A DNA stretch of 64,000 bases from DASSUW01 sp963730535 (GCA_963730535.1 CAVSRU010000012.1:806001-870000), one strand, 5' to 3'. Positions 40,708 through 49,086 are shown, counted from the first letter of the stretch. Numbers and translations: made by a program. Notes: generated by a model not told the origin, from the letters alone.

Positions 40708-41892
40708 ATGGCCGCCACCGACGTCCTCAAGCCCGATCACGCCGCGGCTCGGCGGCACTTCATCTTCACGGACGAGCACGAGCAGCTGCGGGAGTCGATC
40801 CGCGCGTTCGTGCGCAAGGAGCTGCGGCCCCACTCGGCCGAGTGGGAGAAGTCGACGTTCCCGGACTGGGTGTTCTCGCGCATGGGAGAGCTCGGGTTCC
40901 TGGGGCTCTCCTTCCCCGAGGCGTATGGCGGGCAGGGCGGCGACTACCCGTGCAACCTCGTGCTCGCCGAGGAGATCGTCCACGCCGACTGCGGCGGGCT
41001 GGCGATGGGCATCGCGGTGCACACCGACATGGCGACGCCGCCGATCCTCGCGTTCGGCACCGAGGAGCAGAAGCAGGCGTACCTGGTGCCCTCGATCCGG
41101 GGCGAGAAGATCTCGTGCCTGGGCATCACCGAGCCGGACGCGGGCTCGGACGTCTCCGGGATCAAGACCCGCGCCGTGCGCGACGGCGACGAGTGGGTGA
41201 TCAACGGCTCCAAGACGTACATCACCAACGGCCATCGGGCCGACTTCATCGTGCTCGTGACGAAGACCGACCCCGACGCGGGCTACGACGGCTTCACGCT
41301 GTTCGTCGTCGACATGGACGCGCCGGGCGTGATCCGGGAGGAGCGCCTGCGCAAGCTCGGCATGCACGCCTCCGACACGGCGCTGCTCGCGTTCCAGGAC
41401 GTGCGCGTGCCCGACAGCGCGGTGCTCGGCGAGGTCGGCAAGGGCTTCTACCACATCATGTGGGAGCTCCAGGGCGAGCGCCTGATCGGCGCCGCGGGCG
41501 CGGTGGCTGCCGCCCAGGCCGTCTTCGATCGCACCCTGACCTACGCGGGAGAGCGCCACGCGTTCGGGCGGCCGATCGGCAAGTTCCAGGTCACCCGCCA
41601 CAAGTTCGGCGAGATGGCGACCAAGATCGAGGCGGCGCGCCAGCTCGTCTACACGACCGCCTGGCGGCACATGAACGGCGAGTACCCGGTGCGCGAGATC
41701 TCGATGGCGAAGCTGTTCGCGTCGCGCATGGCGTGCGAGGTCGCGGACGAGTGCCTCCAGATCCACGGCGGCGCCGGCTACATGGAGGAGTACGGCATCG
41801 AGCGCGTGTGGCGGGACCTGCGGCTCAACCGCATCGGCGCCGGCACCGACGAGATCATGCTCGACGTCATCGGCCGCTCCTACGGGCTATAG
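40708..41892 (+). CDS. Acyl-CoA dehydrogenase
   Basis: A 394-residue FAD-dependent acyl-CoA dehydrogenase that forms the alpha,beta-double bond of an acyl-CoA. Family signatures are present: GLSFPEAYGGQGGDY, CLGITEPDAGSDVSGIKT (FAD/substrate loop), KTYITNG, the arginine-glutamine FAD contacts RHAFGRPIGKFQ, and the C-terminal LQIHGGAGYMEEYGIERVWRDLRLNRIGAGTDEIM, which contains the region of the catalytic base. It is on the opposite strand from the enoyl-CoA hydratase operon but probably works in the same beta-oxidation-like pathway. ATG 40708 fits the family start. Confidence 0.94.
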   Translation: MAATDVLKPDHAAARRHFIFTDEHEQLRESIRAFVRKELRPHSAEWEKSTFPDWVFSRMGELGFLGLSFPEAYGGQGGDYPCNLVLAEEIVHADCGGLAMGIAVHTDMATPPILAFGTEEQKQAYLVPSIRGEKISCLGITEPDAGSDVSGIKTRAVRDGDEWVINGSKTYITNGHRADFIVLVTKTDPDAGYDGFTLFVVDMDAPGVIREERLRKLGMHASDTALLAFQDVRVPDSAVLGEVGKGFYHIMWELQGERLIGAAGAVAAAQAVFDRTLTYAGERHAFGRPIGKFQVTRHKFGEMATKIEAARQLVYTTAWRHMNGEYPVREISMAKLFASRMACEVADECLQIHGGAGYMEEYGIERVWRDLRLNRIGAGTDEIMLDVIGRSYGL

Positions 41893-41918
41893 GGCCTAAG
41901 CGCTTTATTGGGGAGGGA

Positions 41919-41964
41919 GGCCCACCCCAAAGGTGCGGTTATCCGTCCTTTCGGTTGTGGGGCC
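41919..41964. terminator. Imperfect hairpin after acyl-CoA dehydrogenase
   Basis: GGCCCACCCCAAAGG and CCTTTCGGTTGTGGGGCC form an imperfect inverted repeat around a short loop in the gap between the acyl-CoA dehydrogenase and the ABC ATPase. It could end the dehydrogenase transcript or act in the leader of the next gene. Evidence is structure only. Confidence 0.3.
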
Positions 41965-41984
41965 TGGTGGGAGAGTTCCAGGCC

Positions 41985-42677
41985 ATGCCTGGAGTCATCG
42001 CGCACAATCTCTTCCACCGCGTCGGGGACCTGCGGACCCGCGTGGACGTGCTCCGCGACGTCTCGCTCGAGGCCCCGGCCGGACGGCTGACAGCCGTCGT
42101 CGGCCCCTCGGGCGCAGGCAAGACGTCGCTGCTGCACGTGCTGGCCGGCCTCGACCGCCCCGCCGGCGGCACGCTGTGCGTCGACGAGCGCCCGCTGCGC
42201 GGCCTCGACGACCTCGAGCTCACCCGCCTGCGCCGTGAGAGCATCGGCCTCCTGCTTCCCGCCGCTTCGGTCCTCCCCACCATCACCGTGCGCGAGAACG
42301 TCGCGCTCCCGCTCCTGATCGCCCGCCGCGCGCACGACGCCGCGACGATCGACGCGCTGCTCGACCGCGTCGGGCTCAGCGCCCATCGCGACGAGCGCGC
42401 CGGTGAGCTGAGCGTCGCCGAGCGCCAGCGGGCCGCGCTCGCGCGCGCCATCGCCGGCCACCCGAGCGTGCTGCTGGCCGACGAGCCGGCCGGCGACCTC
42501 GACCCCGCCGAGGGCGCCGCGCTGCTCGAGCTCCTGCGCGACGTCGCGCACGAGGACGGCATCACGGTCGTGCTCTTCACGCGTGACGCGGAGGCTGCCG
42601 CCGCGGTGGCCGACCGCGTGGTCGAGCTCGACGGCGGCCGCGTGGTCGCGCCTGCTGCGGCACCCCTCGCCGCGTAG
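41985..42677 (+). CDS. Degenerate ABC-transporter ATPase (LolD/MacB-like)
   Basis: A 230-residue ATPase of the LolD/MacB type by overall layout. Walker A is normal (GPSGAGKT, 40-47) and so is Walker B (SVLLADEPAGDLDP, 161-174). The other functional motifs are altered: the Q-loop glutamine position reads LLLP (Pro92), the signature LSGGE reads LSVAE (142-146) and the switch histidine is Arg200 in VLFTRDA. No permease gene is adjacent. The frame is intact, so this looks like an ATPase that binds nucleotide but may not hydrolyse it efficiently, or a protein recruited for another role. Start ATG 41985 gives the family length. The stop codon lies at the left end of MITE B2. Confidence 0.82.
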   Translation: MPGVIAHNLFHRVGDLRTRVDVLRDVSLEAPAGRLTAVVGPSGAGKTSLLHVLAGLDRPAGGTLCVDERPLRGLDDLELTRLRRESIGLLLPAASVLPTITVRENVALPLLIARRAHDAATIDALLDRVGLSAHRDERAGELSVAERQRAALARAIAGHPSVLLADEPAGDLDPAEGAALLELLRDVAHEDGITVVLFTRDAEAAAAVADRVVELDGGRVVAPAAAPLAA

Positions 42678-42874
42678 GGTCTGTCCAAGAAGATCCGGCC
42701 CGGCCGGGAGCGCCGTAGACCGAGCCGGGCGCCGCACGAATCCGAAGGGAATACGGACGTATTTCCGAGGGTTCGGGTGGCCCAGGCCGAAGGCCGGCGA
42801 CGAGGCCGAAGGCCGAGGCAGGTGCGATGTGTCTACGGCGGTCCTGGACGTGGCGGGGTTCTTGGACAGGCCCT
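42676..42874. mobile_element. MITE-like element B2 with TA target duplication
   Basis: About 199 bases bounded by 16-base inverted repeats with one mismatch, AGGGTCTGTCCAAGAA (42676-42691) and TTCTTGGACAGGCCCT (42859-42874). The ends beyond AGGG/CCCT are flanked by TA on both sides (42675-42676 and 42874-42875), as expected for IS630/mariner-type insertion. The internal 110 bases match element B1. The central stem is GGAATACG-GA-CGTATTTCC. The element lies between the ABC ATPase gene, whose TAG stop sits at the junction, and the SDR gene. No coding capacity. Confidence 0.7.
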
Positions 42875-42918
42875 AGCTGGCACGATCCCGCCTCCGGATC
42901 TGAGACTGGAGGCTGAAG

Positions 42919-43746
42919 ATGGGAGTGCTGGACGACAAGGTGGCGATCGTCACCGGCTCGGCGCGCGGCATCGGCCGCGCCACGGCCGAGCTGCTGAGCG
43001 AGCACGGCGCGCGGGTCCTGATCAACGACCTCGACACCGACCTCGCCGAGCAGACCGCATCCGAGATCGCCGGTGAGACGGTGGTCTACGGCGGCGACCT
43101 CACGGCGCCCGGCGCGTGCGACTCGCTCGTGCAGACCGCGATCGACGCCTGGGGCAAGCTCGACATCCTCGTCAACAACGCCGGCTACACGGTCGACGCG
43201 CCGATCCACAAGATGAGCGACGACGCGTTCCAGCGGATGCTCGACATCCACACGGTCGTGCCGTTCCGCGTCATCCGCGCCGCCGCGCCGCACCTGCGCG
43301 AGCCGGCCAAGGCCGAGCGCGAGCGCGGCGAGGAGGTCTTCCGCAAGATCGTCAACGTCTCCTCGATCTCGGGGACGATGGGCAACGCGGGCCAGGCCAA
43401 CTACTCGGCGGGCAAGGCCGCGGTGGTCGGCCTCACGAAGACGGTCGCCAAGGAGTGGGGCCAGTTCAAGGTCAACGTCAACGCGGTCGCGTTCGGGTGG
43501 ATCGAGACGCGGCTCACCGCCTCCAAGGACGCCGAGAACACGATGGAGATCGGTGGCGAGCGGGTCCAGCTCGGCATCCCGGACGAGATGCGCGGCATGA
43601 AGTCGCTGCTGATCCCGCTCGGGCGCGGCGGGACGCCCGAGGAGGCGGCCGGCGGCGTGTTCTTCCTCTGCTCGCCGTGGTCGAACTTCGTCCACGGGCA
43701 GGTGCTCAACGTCACGGGCGGCCAGTTCACGGGGATGACGACCTGA
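42919..43746 (+). CDS. Short-chain dehydrogenase/reductase (FabG-like)
   Basis: A 275-residue classical SDR. The cofactor motif is TGSARGIG (12-19), the NNAG motif is in DILVNNAGY, the catalytic Ser is in NVSSISG and the active-site pair is YSAGK. The end VFFLCSPWSNFVHGQVLNVTGGQ is typical of 3-oxoacyl reductases. A charged insert (EPAKAERERGEEVFRK) between strands is unusual for FabG but common in the larger 3-hydroxyacyl-CoA dehydrogenase-type SDRs of this phylum. Start ATG 42919. The aminotransferase gene follows after two bases. Confidence 0.92.
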   Translation: MGVLDDKVAIVTGSARGIGRATAELLSEHGARVLINDLDTDLAEQTASEIAGETVVYGGDLTAPGACDSLVQTAIDAWGKLDILVNNAGYTVDAPIHKMSDDAFQRMLDIHTVVPFRVIRAAAPHLREPAKAERERGEEVFRKIVNVSSISGTMGNAGQANYSAGKAAVVGLTKTVAKEWGQFKVNVNAVAFGWIETRLTASKDAENTMEIGGERVQLGIPDEMRGMKSLLIPLGRGGTPEEAAGGVFFLCSPWSNFVHGQVLNVTGGQFTGMTT

Positions 43747-43748
43747 CC

Positions 43749-44919
43749 GTGCTGCCCGGGATCGCCGGCCGCCTGCGCGGCGTCCGCAGCTCGCCGGTCC
43801 GCGAGATCCTGGCGCTGACCGAGCGGCCGGGCGTGATCTCGTTCGCGGGCGGGCTGCCGGCGCCGGAGCTGTTCGACGCCGCCGGGCTGCGGGAGGCGTT
43901 CGCCCGCGCGCTCGAGGACGGGCGGGCCGGGCGGGCGCTGCAGTACTCGACCACCGAGGGCGATCCCGCGCTGCGGACGCTGATCGCCGCCCGGCTGACT
44001 GCTCGCGGGCTGCCGACCGAGGCCGACGACCTGCTGGTGACGAGCGGCTCGCAGCAGGCGCTCACGCTGGCGGCGACCGTGCTGGTGGAACCGGGCGACC
44101 GGGTGCTCGTCGAGGAGCCCTCGTACCTGGCGGCGCTGCAGGCGTTCGCGCTCGCCGGGGCCGTGGTGGTGCCGGTGGCGTGCGACGACGGCGGCCTCGA
44201 TCCCGACGCGGTGGCGAGCGCGGCGACCGAGCACGGGGCGCGGCTGCTCTACACGATCCCCACCTTCCACAACCCGACGGGGCGGACGCTGGGGCTCGAG
44301 CGGCGGCGGGCGCTCGCCGCGGTGGCCGAGCGGTGCGGCCTGTGGCTCGTCGAGGACGACCCGTACGGCGAGCTGCGCTACCGCGGCGAGCCGCTGCCCA
44401 GCGTCGCCTCGCTCGCCGGCGACCGCACGCTGGCCCTCTCGACGCTGTCGAAGGTGGCCGCCCCGGGGCTGCGGATCGGCTGGATGCGGGTGCCGGCGGA
44501 GCTCCGGCGACCCCTGGTGGTGGCCAAGCAGGCCGCCGACCTGCACTCGTCGACGATCGACCAGGCGGCCGCAGCGCTCTGGCTGGCGGCGGTCGACCTC
44601 GACGCGCACCTCGCTGTGCTGCGAGCCGAGTACGGCGCGCGGCGGGACGCGCTGCTCGAAGGCCTGGCGGCCGCGCTCCCGCCGGGATCCGTGCACAACC
44701 ATCCGGACGGCGGGATGTTCGTCTGGGCGCGGCTGCCCGACGGCTGGGACTCCGACGCGCTGCTGCGGCGCGCCCTGGAGCTCGACGTCGCGTTCGTGCC
44801 CGGCTACCCGTTCTTCGCGGGCGAGCCGGACCGCGCCGACGCTCCGGCTCTCCTTCACCACGCACGGCCCGGAGGAGATCGCCGAGGGGCTGACGCGCCT
44901 GCGGCGCGCGTGGCAATAG
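43749..44919 (+). CDS. PLP-dependent aminotransferase (class I/II), single-base frameshift near 3' end
   Basis: A fold-type I aminotransferase of about 389 residues when corrected, similar to 2-aminoadipate/MocR-catalytic-domain enzymes. Evidence: VISFAGGLPAPELFD, ALQYSTTEGDPALRTLIAARL, TSGSQQALTL, TIPTFHNPTGRTL, the PLP lysine in STLSKVAAPGLRIGW and GGMFVWARLP. After FFAGEPDRA the frame runs on incorrectly; dropping one C at 44836-44837 restores the usual ending TLRLSFTTHGPEEIAEGLTRLR and a TAG at 44917-44919. Start GTG 43749 directly follows the SDR gene. Amino donor and acceptor unknown. Confidence 0.88.
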
Positions 44920-44928
44920 TCTGCCGCC

Positions 44929-45303
44929 ATGAAGGTCGTCAAGCCAGAAGGCCACCACCGCGAGACGCCCCGCGGCGTGGTTGGCGGCGCCGAGATCTCG
45001 CAGGCCACCACGGGCGCCACGAACCTCTACATGGGCGTCTTCCGCGTTCCCGCCGGAGCCCAGTCGCGGCCCCACTACCACGACTCCTGCGAGAGCGCCG
45101 TCTACATGCTGTCCGGCTCCCTCGAGGTCCGGTGGGGAGACCACCTCGAGCAGACGGTCAGGATCGGGCCGGGGGACATGGTCTACGTCCCCCCGCGCGA
45201 GACCCATTTCCTGCAGAACCTGTCCGACTCCGAGGCCGCCGAGTACGTCGTCGCGCGCGACTCGCCGACCGAGGACTCGGTCGAGGTGCCCTGGGCCGGC
45301 TGA
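44929..45303 (+). CDS. Cupin-domain protein
   Basis: A 124-residue single-domain cupin. Cupin motif 1 is PHYHDSCESAVYMLSGSLEVRWG, giving a metal site from the two histidines and the glutamate, and motif 2 is GPGDMVYVPPRETHFLQNLS with the final histidine. Such small cupins act as isomerases, dioxygenases or sensors; nothing here picks one. Start ATG 44929, 9 bases after the corrected aminotransferase stop, suggests cotranscription with the SDR and aminotransferase. Element A3 follows. Confidence 0.88.
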   Translation: MKVVKPEGHHRETPRGVVGGAEISQATTGATNLYMGVFRVPAGAQSRPHYHDSCESAVYMLSGSLEVRWGDHLEQTVRIGPGDMVYVPPRETHFLQNLSDSEAAEYVVARDSPTEDSVEVPWAG

Positions 45304-45322
45304 GCCGCGGGGTTTTCCGCGG

Positions 45323-45520
45323 CGAACGTCAACAGCGGCATTGAGGGAAGGGCGCGGAGTGTCGTGGCAATCCGCGCCTGTTTCGTCGCAGTTCTCCCCG
45401 GTCCGGAATCTAGTGGGTCTGGAAAGTCCCGCTATGCGGGACTCAGCAACCCCACGCGAAAGTGGAGTGTCGAAACCGTGACACTCCCCCGCCTCCCTAC
45501 CCAGCCGCCGTTGACGTTCG
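45323..45520. repeat. Long palindromic intergenic element, copy A3
   Basis: Shares the termini of the family, CGAACGTCAACAGCGGC at the left and GCCGCCGTTGACGTTCG at the right with CCTCCCTACCCAG beside it, but the core differs from A1, A2 and A4. Inside are GGAGTGTCGTGG ... CCGTGACACTCC as a wide inverted pair and the hairpin GTCCCGC-TAT-GCGGGAC. It fills most of the 296-base gap between the cupin gene and the DHA2 transporter; the remaining 80 bases on the right hold a promoter and operator. It is the only copy not between convergent genes. Confidence 0.75.
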
Positions 45521-45562
45521 CCTGAGCCCCCTCGCGAGGGGACGAAAAACCGCATGTCGCCC

Positions 45563-45591
45563 TTGACAACTCGCCGTTGTGAGTGAATACT
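45563..45591 (+). promoter_or_regulatory. Sigma-70-type promoter for DHA2 transporter
   Basis: A consensus -35 TTGACA (45563-45568) and a -10 AATACT (45586-45591) are separated by 17 bases. The predicted start point falls at or within a few bases of the ATG at 45600, so the message is probably leaderless. The -10 lies inside the palindromic operator. Confidence 0.6.
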
Positions 45592-45596
45592 CACAA
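45577..45596. promoter_or_regulatory. Repressor operator, TTGTGAGT-N4-ACTCACAA
   Basis: A perfect inverted repeat with 8-base arms and a 4-base centre covers the -10 region of the DHA2 transporter promoter. Such placement is typical for repression of efflux genes by TetR-, MarR- or HxlR-type regulators. No regulator gene lies next to it, so the repressor is encoded elsewhere. Confidence 0.65.
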
Positions 45597-45599
45597 CCT

Positions 45600-47021
45600 A
45601 TGCAGAGTGATCAATCACAAACGCGTCCCGGCTGGACGTTCGCGATCGTCTCGATCGCGCTCTTCATGGTCGTCCTCGACAACCTCGTCGTCACGACCGC
45701 GCTCCCGTCGATCCAGGCCGACCTCGGCGCGACGATCGAGTCGCTGCAGTGGACGGTCAACGCGTACACGCTTTCTTATGCCGTGCTGCTGCTGACCGGC
45801 GCGGCGCTCGGCGATCGCTTCGGCCGGCGGCGGTTGTTCGTGCTCGGCCTCGGTCTCTTCACCCTCGCGTCGGCCGCCGCCGCGCTCGCGCCCACGACCG
45901 GCGCGCTGATCACCGCGCGGGCGGTGCAGGGAGTCGGCGCCGCGGTCGTCACGCCGCTCACGCTGACCCTGCTCGCCGACGCGTTCCCCGTCGGCAGGCG
46001 CGGGCTCGCGATCGGCGCGTGGTCGGGGATCTCCGGCCTCGGCGTCGCGCTCGGGCCGCTGATCGGCGGCGCCGTCGTGGACGGGATCTCGTGGCAGTGG
46101 ATCTTCTGGATCAACGTGCCGATCGGGGTCGCGCTCGTGCCGTTCGCCCTCAGGCGGCTGAACGAGAGCCACGGGCCTGCGCGGTCGCTCGACCTGCGCG
46201 GCGTGGCGCTGGCCAGCGGCGGGCTGCTCGGGCTCGTCTACGGGATCGTCCGCGGCTCGGAGCTCGGCTGGACGAGCACGACCGTGCTCGGCTCGATCAT
46301 CGGCGGCGCCGGCCTCCTCGCCGCGTTCGTCGCCTGGGAGCTGCGGACGCGCCAGCCGATGCTGCCGATGCGCTTCTTCCGCTCTCGCGCCTTCTCGGCC
46401 GTGAGCCTTGTGTCGCTCGCCATGTACTTCGGCGTCTTCGGCTCGATCTTCCTGCTCGCCCAGTTCTTCCAGGTCACGCAGGGCTACTCGCCGCTCGAGG
46501 CCGGCATCCGCACCCTCCCGTGGACCGGCATGCCGATGATCGTGGCGCCGATCGCGGGCCTGCTCTCCGATCGCATCGGCTCGCGCCCGCTGATGGCGAC
46601 CGGCCTCGCCCTCCAGGCGGTGGCGATCGGGTGGCTCGCATCGATCTCGACGCCTACCACGCCCTACGCCGAGTTCGTGATCCCCTTCGTGCTGGCCGGC
46701 GTCGGCATGGCGCTCGTCTTCGCCCCGGCCGCCAACGCGGTGCTCGCCGCCGTCCGGCCGGAGCAGGCAGGCCAGGCCTCGGGAGCCACGAACGCCATCC
46801 GCGAGGTCGGTGGGGTGCTCGGGATCGCCGTGCTCGCGACCGTCTTCGCCTCCAACGGCTCCTACGAGTCCCCGCAGGCGTACACCGCCGGCATGACGAG
46901 CGCCGTCTGGGTCGGAGCCGCCGTCCTCGCCGCCGGAGCCCTCGCCGCGCTCTTCGTCCCGGGCCGCCGCCCGTCCCGCCGCGAGGCGCCGGTCGGCGAG
47001 CCGCTCCCCGCCTCGGCCTAG
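45600..47021 (+). CDS. DHA2-family MFS efflux transporter (14 TM)
   Basis: A 473-residue drug:H+ antiporter of the EmrB/QacA type with 14 predicted helices. Motif D1 is LFMVVLDNLVVTTALPSIQADL, motif A is DRFGRRRLFVLGL and motif C is SGISGLGVALGPLIGGAVVDGISWQWIFWINVPIG. Exports toxic or self-made small molecules by proton exchange. Start is ATG 45600; a GTG at 45579 is in frame but lies inside the -10 and operator, so I reject it. Control by an unlinked repressor is predicted from the palindrome. A second pump of the same family is at 56.6 kb. Confidence 0.93.
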   Translation: MQSDQSQTRPGWTFAIVSIALFMVVLDNLVVTTALPSIQADLGATIESLQWTVNAYTLSYAVLLLTGAALGDRFGRRRLFVLGLGLFTLASAAAALAPTTGALITARAVQGVGAAVVTPLTLTLLADAFPVGRRGLAIGAWSGISGLGVALGPLIGGAVVDGISWQWIFWINVPIGVALVPFALRRLNESHGPARSLDLRGVALASGGLLGLVYGIVRGSELGWTSTTVLGSIIGGAGLLAAFVAWELRTRQPMLPMRFFRSRAFSAVSLVSLAMYFGVFGSIFLLAQFFQVTQGYSPLEAGIRTLPWTGMPMIVAPIAGLLSDRIGSRPLMATGLALQAVAIGWLASISTPTTPYAEFVIPFVLAGVGMALVFAPAANAVLAAVRPEQAGQASGATNAIREVGGVLGIAVLATVFASNGSYESPQAYTAGMTSAVWVGAAVLAAGALAALFVPGRRPSRREAPVGEPLPASA

Positions 47022-47539
47022 ACGGAGCCGAGGTCGAAGCGGCAGCCCGAGAAGTAGCCGCCCGCCGGCGACGCGAGGTAGGCCACCAGTTCGGCCACCT
47101 CGCTCGGCGGCGTGGCGGCGCCGGGGAGGATCGCCACGGGGCGGATCGCGAGTCGCGCCCACTCGATCGAGAGCGTCCGCGCCATCGCCTCCAGCCCGGC
47201 GCGCGTCGCCTCCGCCTGCGGGTCGCCGGGCGCCGGCGCGACGAGAACGAGCAGGCCGCCGCCGGCCATCGCGCGGGTCGCCACCGGGCGCACGACGAGC
47301 CACGCGCCGTCGATCGCGGCGAGCGCCGACTCCGTCGCGGAGGCGTCCCAGACGAGCACGCCGACGTCGCCCGGGGGCGCGAGCTCGTCGCCCGCCGGGT
47401 CCACCTCGGCGTGCGACACGGTCGCGCCGAGCGCGGCGGTCCGGTCGGTGACGGTGGGCGCGAACCGCGGCGCGCCGGGCGGGGTCGCGACGAGGACCGT
47501 GATGCCGTCGAGCAGCCCAGCCCGCAGGACGTCCGTCAC
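47018..47539 (-). CDS. Truncated, catalytically altered SDR-like protein
   Basis: A 173-residue protein with the C-terminal outline of a short-chain dehydrogenase. ITVLVATPPGAPRFAPTVTDRTAALGATV resembles a Rossmann start without the glycine motif. The helix normally holding YxxxK reads AEATRAGLEAMARTLSIEWAR, so both catalytic residues are missing. The end VAELVAYLASPAGGYFSGCRFDLGS matches the SDR C-terminus. Start GTG 47539 overlaps the acyltransferase stop (GTGA). It may be a structural or regulatory SDR homologue. It converges with the DHA2 transporter gene, with a four-base overlap at the 3' ends. Confidence 0.7.
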   Translation of the reverse strand: MTDVLRAGLLDGITVLVATPPGAPRFAPTVTDRTAALGATVSHAEVDPAGDELAPPGDVGVLVWDASATESALAAIDGAWLVVRPVATRAMAGGGLLVLVAPAPGDPQAEATRAGLEAMARTLSIEWARLAIRPVAILPGAATPPSEVAELVAYLASPAGGYFSGCRFDLGSV

Positions 47540-48306
47540 GCTCGGCGCAGCTCGCGACGCTGCCGCGCAACCCCGCGCCGCCCCACGGCGTCGAGCTGGG
47601 CGTAAAGCTCGCGCACCTCGGCGAAGATCGAGTTGGCGACCTGCTGCTGCTGGTCGCGCGTCGGCGACTCGATCCGTTCCCAGCGGATCGGGTCGCCATA
47701 GAGCACGGTGACCTTCGGGAACTGCCCCCGCTTCCAGTTGCGCACCTGCGACGAGCCGTGGATCGCGACGGGGACGACGGTCGCGCCCGACTCGAGCGCC
47801 AGCCGCCCGATACCGGGCCGCACGGTGCCCGAGAGCTTGCCCGTCCGTGAGCGGCCGCCCTCGCTGTACATCGCGATGCAGCCGCCTCGCGCGAGGACGC
47901 TGTTGGCGGTCGTGAAAGCCTCCTCGTCGGCGTAGCCGCGGCGCACCGGGAAGACGCCGCCGTGCGTGTAGATCCACTGCATCGGGGGCTGGAAGAGCTG
48001 TGACTTGGCCATGAAGCGGACCTTGCGCCGGATCACGGTGCCGAGGAAGAAGTGGTCCATGAACGACGAGTGGTTCGGCGCGAGGATCACCGGGCCGGAC
48101 GCGGGCACCTTCTCGGACGAGATCCCGCGGGCGCGGAAGAACGTCCAGGCCCAGAGCGAGGTCGCGATCCGCACGGCCTCGTACACCCAGTCCGGATCGC
48201 GCGTGCGAGAGCGCTCGTGGAAGCGCGCGAAGTGCTCGGCCGGGCGCGGGTCCTTGTAGACCTGCTCCCGGATGGGAGTCAGGTTCTCCTCCGTCATCGC
48301 CTGCAT
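47536..48306 (-). CDS. 1-acyl-glycerol-3-phosphate acyltransferase (PlsC family)
   Basis: A 256-residue PlsC-family acyltransferase that makes or remodels phosphatidic acid at the membrane. The catalytic motif is NHSSFMD and the glycerol-phosphate binding motif is SEGGRSRTGKLS; VVPVAIHGS is the third block. One hydrophobic segment near residue 45-58 (TSLWAWTFFRARG) may anchor it. Start ATG 48306; an in-frame ATG three codons later (47 TEENL) is equally possible. It is coupled by GTGA overlap to the SDR-like gene. Confidence 0.92.
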   Translation of the reverse strand: MQAMTEENLTPIREQVYKDPRPAEHFARFHERSRTRDPDWVYEAVRIATSLWAWTFFRARGISSEKVPASGPVILAPNHSSFMDHFFLGTVIRRKVRFMAKSQLFQPPMQWIYTHGGVFPVRRGYADEEAFTTANSVLARGGCIAMYSEGGRSRTGKLSGTVRPGIGRLALESGATVVPVAIHGSSQVRNWKRGQFPKVTVLYGDPIRWERIESPTRDQQQQVANSIFAEVRELYAQLDAVGRRGVARQRRELRRA

Positions 48307-48316
48307 TGTGGCGGGT

Positions 48317-48775
48317 TTACCGTCCGAGGAGGCTCAGGAAACGGCGGGCGCGCTCCGGCGGTTCGGAGATGCGCTCGCGCACCTCGGCGAGGCCGGCGCG
48401 CAGCTCGGCGTCGCCCACCTCGACGGGCCGCATCGAGTCCTGGAGCTCGACGAGGATCGCATCGGCCTCCTCGAGCGCCTCGACCGCGTGCTCGACGAAG
48501 CCCCGCACGCCCTGGGACGGCAGCCCGGCGGACGCGGGCTCGAACGTCCGGCCCGGCAGCCCGTGGCGCGCAGCGAAGCCGGAGTGCGTGCGCCGCGCGC
48601 GGCCATACGCGAGCTGCACGGGCCGGAAGAGCTCGGCCTCGAGCCGGTCGGCGCTCTGCTCGTCCAGCTGCTCGTAGGCCGCTCCGAGCGCGGCGAGGGC
48701 GACCCCGATCTCGTCGGTCGCCTCGGCGACAGTGCCGAGCAGCTGCTCCTGCGCCTCGCGCGTGACGTACGCCAT
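48317..48775 (-). CDS. Helical protein of unknown function
   Basis: A 152-residue, largely alpha-helical, acidic protein without signal peptide or recognised domain. It opens with AYVTREAQEQLLGTVAEATDEIGVALAALGAAYEQLDEQSADRLEAELFRPVQ and ends RRFLSLLGR. Many regularly spaced hydrophobics suggest a helical bundle. Start ATG 48775 is 46 bases from the divergent biotinyl-carrier start. It lies 10 bases upstream of the acyltransferase gene and is probably in the same transcript. I do not recognise a family. Confidence 0.7.
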   Translation of the reverse strand: MAYVTREAQEQLLGTVAEATDEIGVALAALGAAYEQLDEQSADRLEAELFRPVQLAYGRARRTHSGFAARHGLPGRTFEPASAGLPSQGVRGFVEHAVEALEEADAILVELQDSMRPVEVGDAELRAGLAEVRERISEPPERARRFLSLLGR

Positions 48776-48821
48776 GGCCTCAGTATGGTGCCCGTTCCCC
48801 GAACCCCGCGAGAGGAGCGCC

Positions 48822-49034
48822 GTGGCCGGCATCGAGGCCCACATCACCGGCACCATCTGGAAGATCGAGGTCGCGGTCGGCGACACCGTCGAGGAGGGCG
48901 ACACGGTGGCCATCCTCGAGTCGATGAAGATGGAGATGCCGGTCGAGGCCGAGGACGAGGGGACCGTCAAGGAGATCCTCGTCAAGGAGGGCCAGGCGGT
49001 CTCCGAGGGCGACACCCTGGTCGTGCTCGAATAG
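48822..49034 (+). CDS. Small biotinyl/lipoyl carrier protein (BCCP-like)
   Basis: A 70-residue biotinyl domain standing alone. The attachment site is canonical, ESMKMEMP, with the modified lysine in MKM; glycine turns fit the flattened beta-barrel. Actinobacterial acyl-CoA carboxylases sometimes use such free-standing 70-residue carriers. Start GTG 48822 follows a clear ribosome site (AGAGGAG). It is followed after 52 bases by a BioF-like gene, which hints at biotin biosynthesis or biotin-linked regulation. It is a candidate partner for the carboxyltransferase at 37 kb (inference). Confidence 0.92.
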   Translation: MAGIEAHITGTIWKIEVAVGDTVEEGDTVAILESMKMEMPVEAEDEGTVKEILVKEGQAVSEGDTLVVLE

Positions 49035-49086
49035 CCGTCCGGCCGCGGCCGTAGCGTTCCGCCGGTCGGCAAGCCAAGGAGCGCGG

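Noticed and set aside
45579..45599. GTG 45579 as start of the DHA2 transporter
   Set aside because: It lies within the -10 element and the operator palindrome; ATG 45600 is the sensible start.
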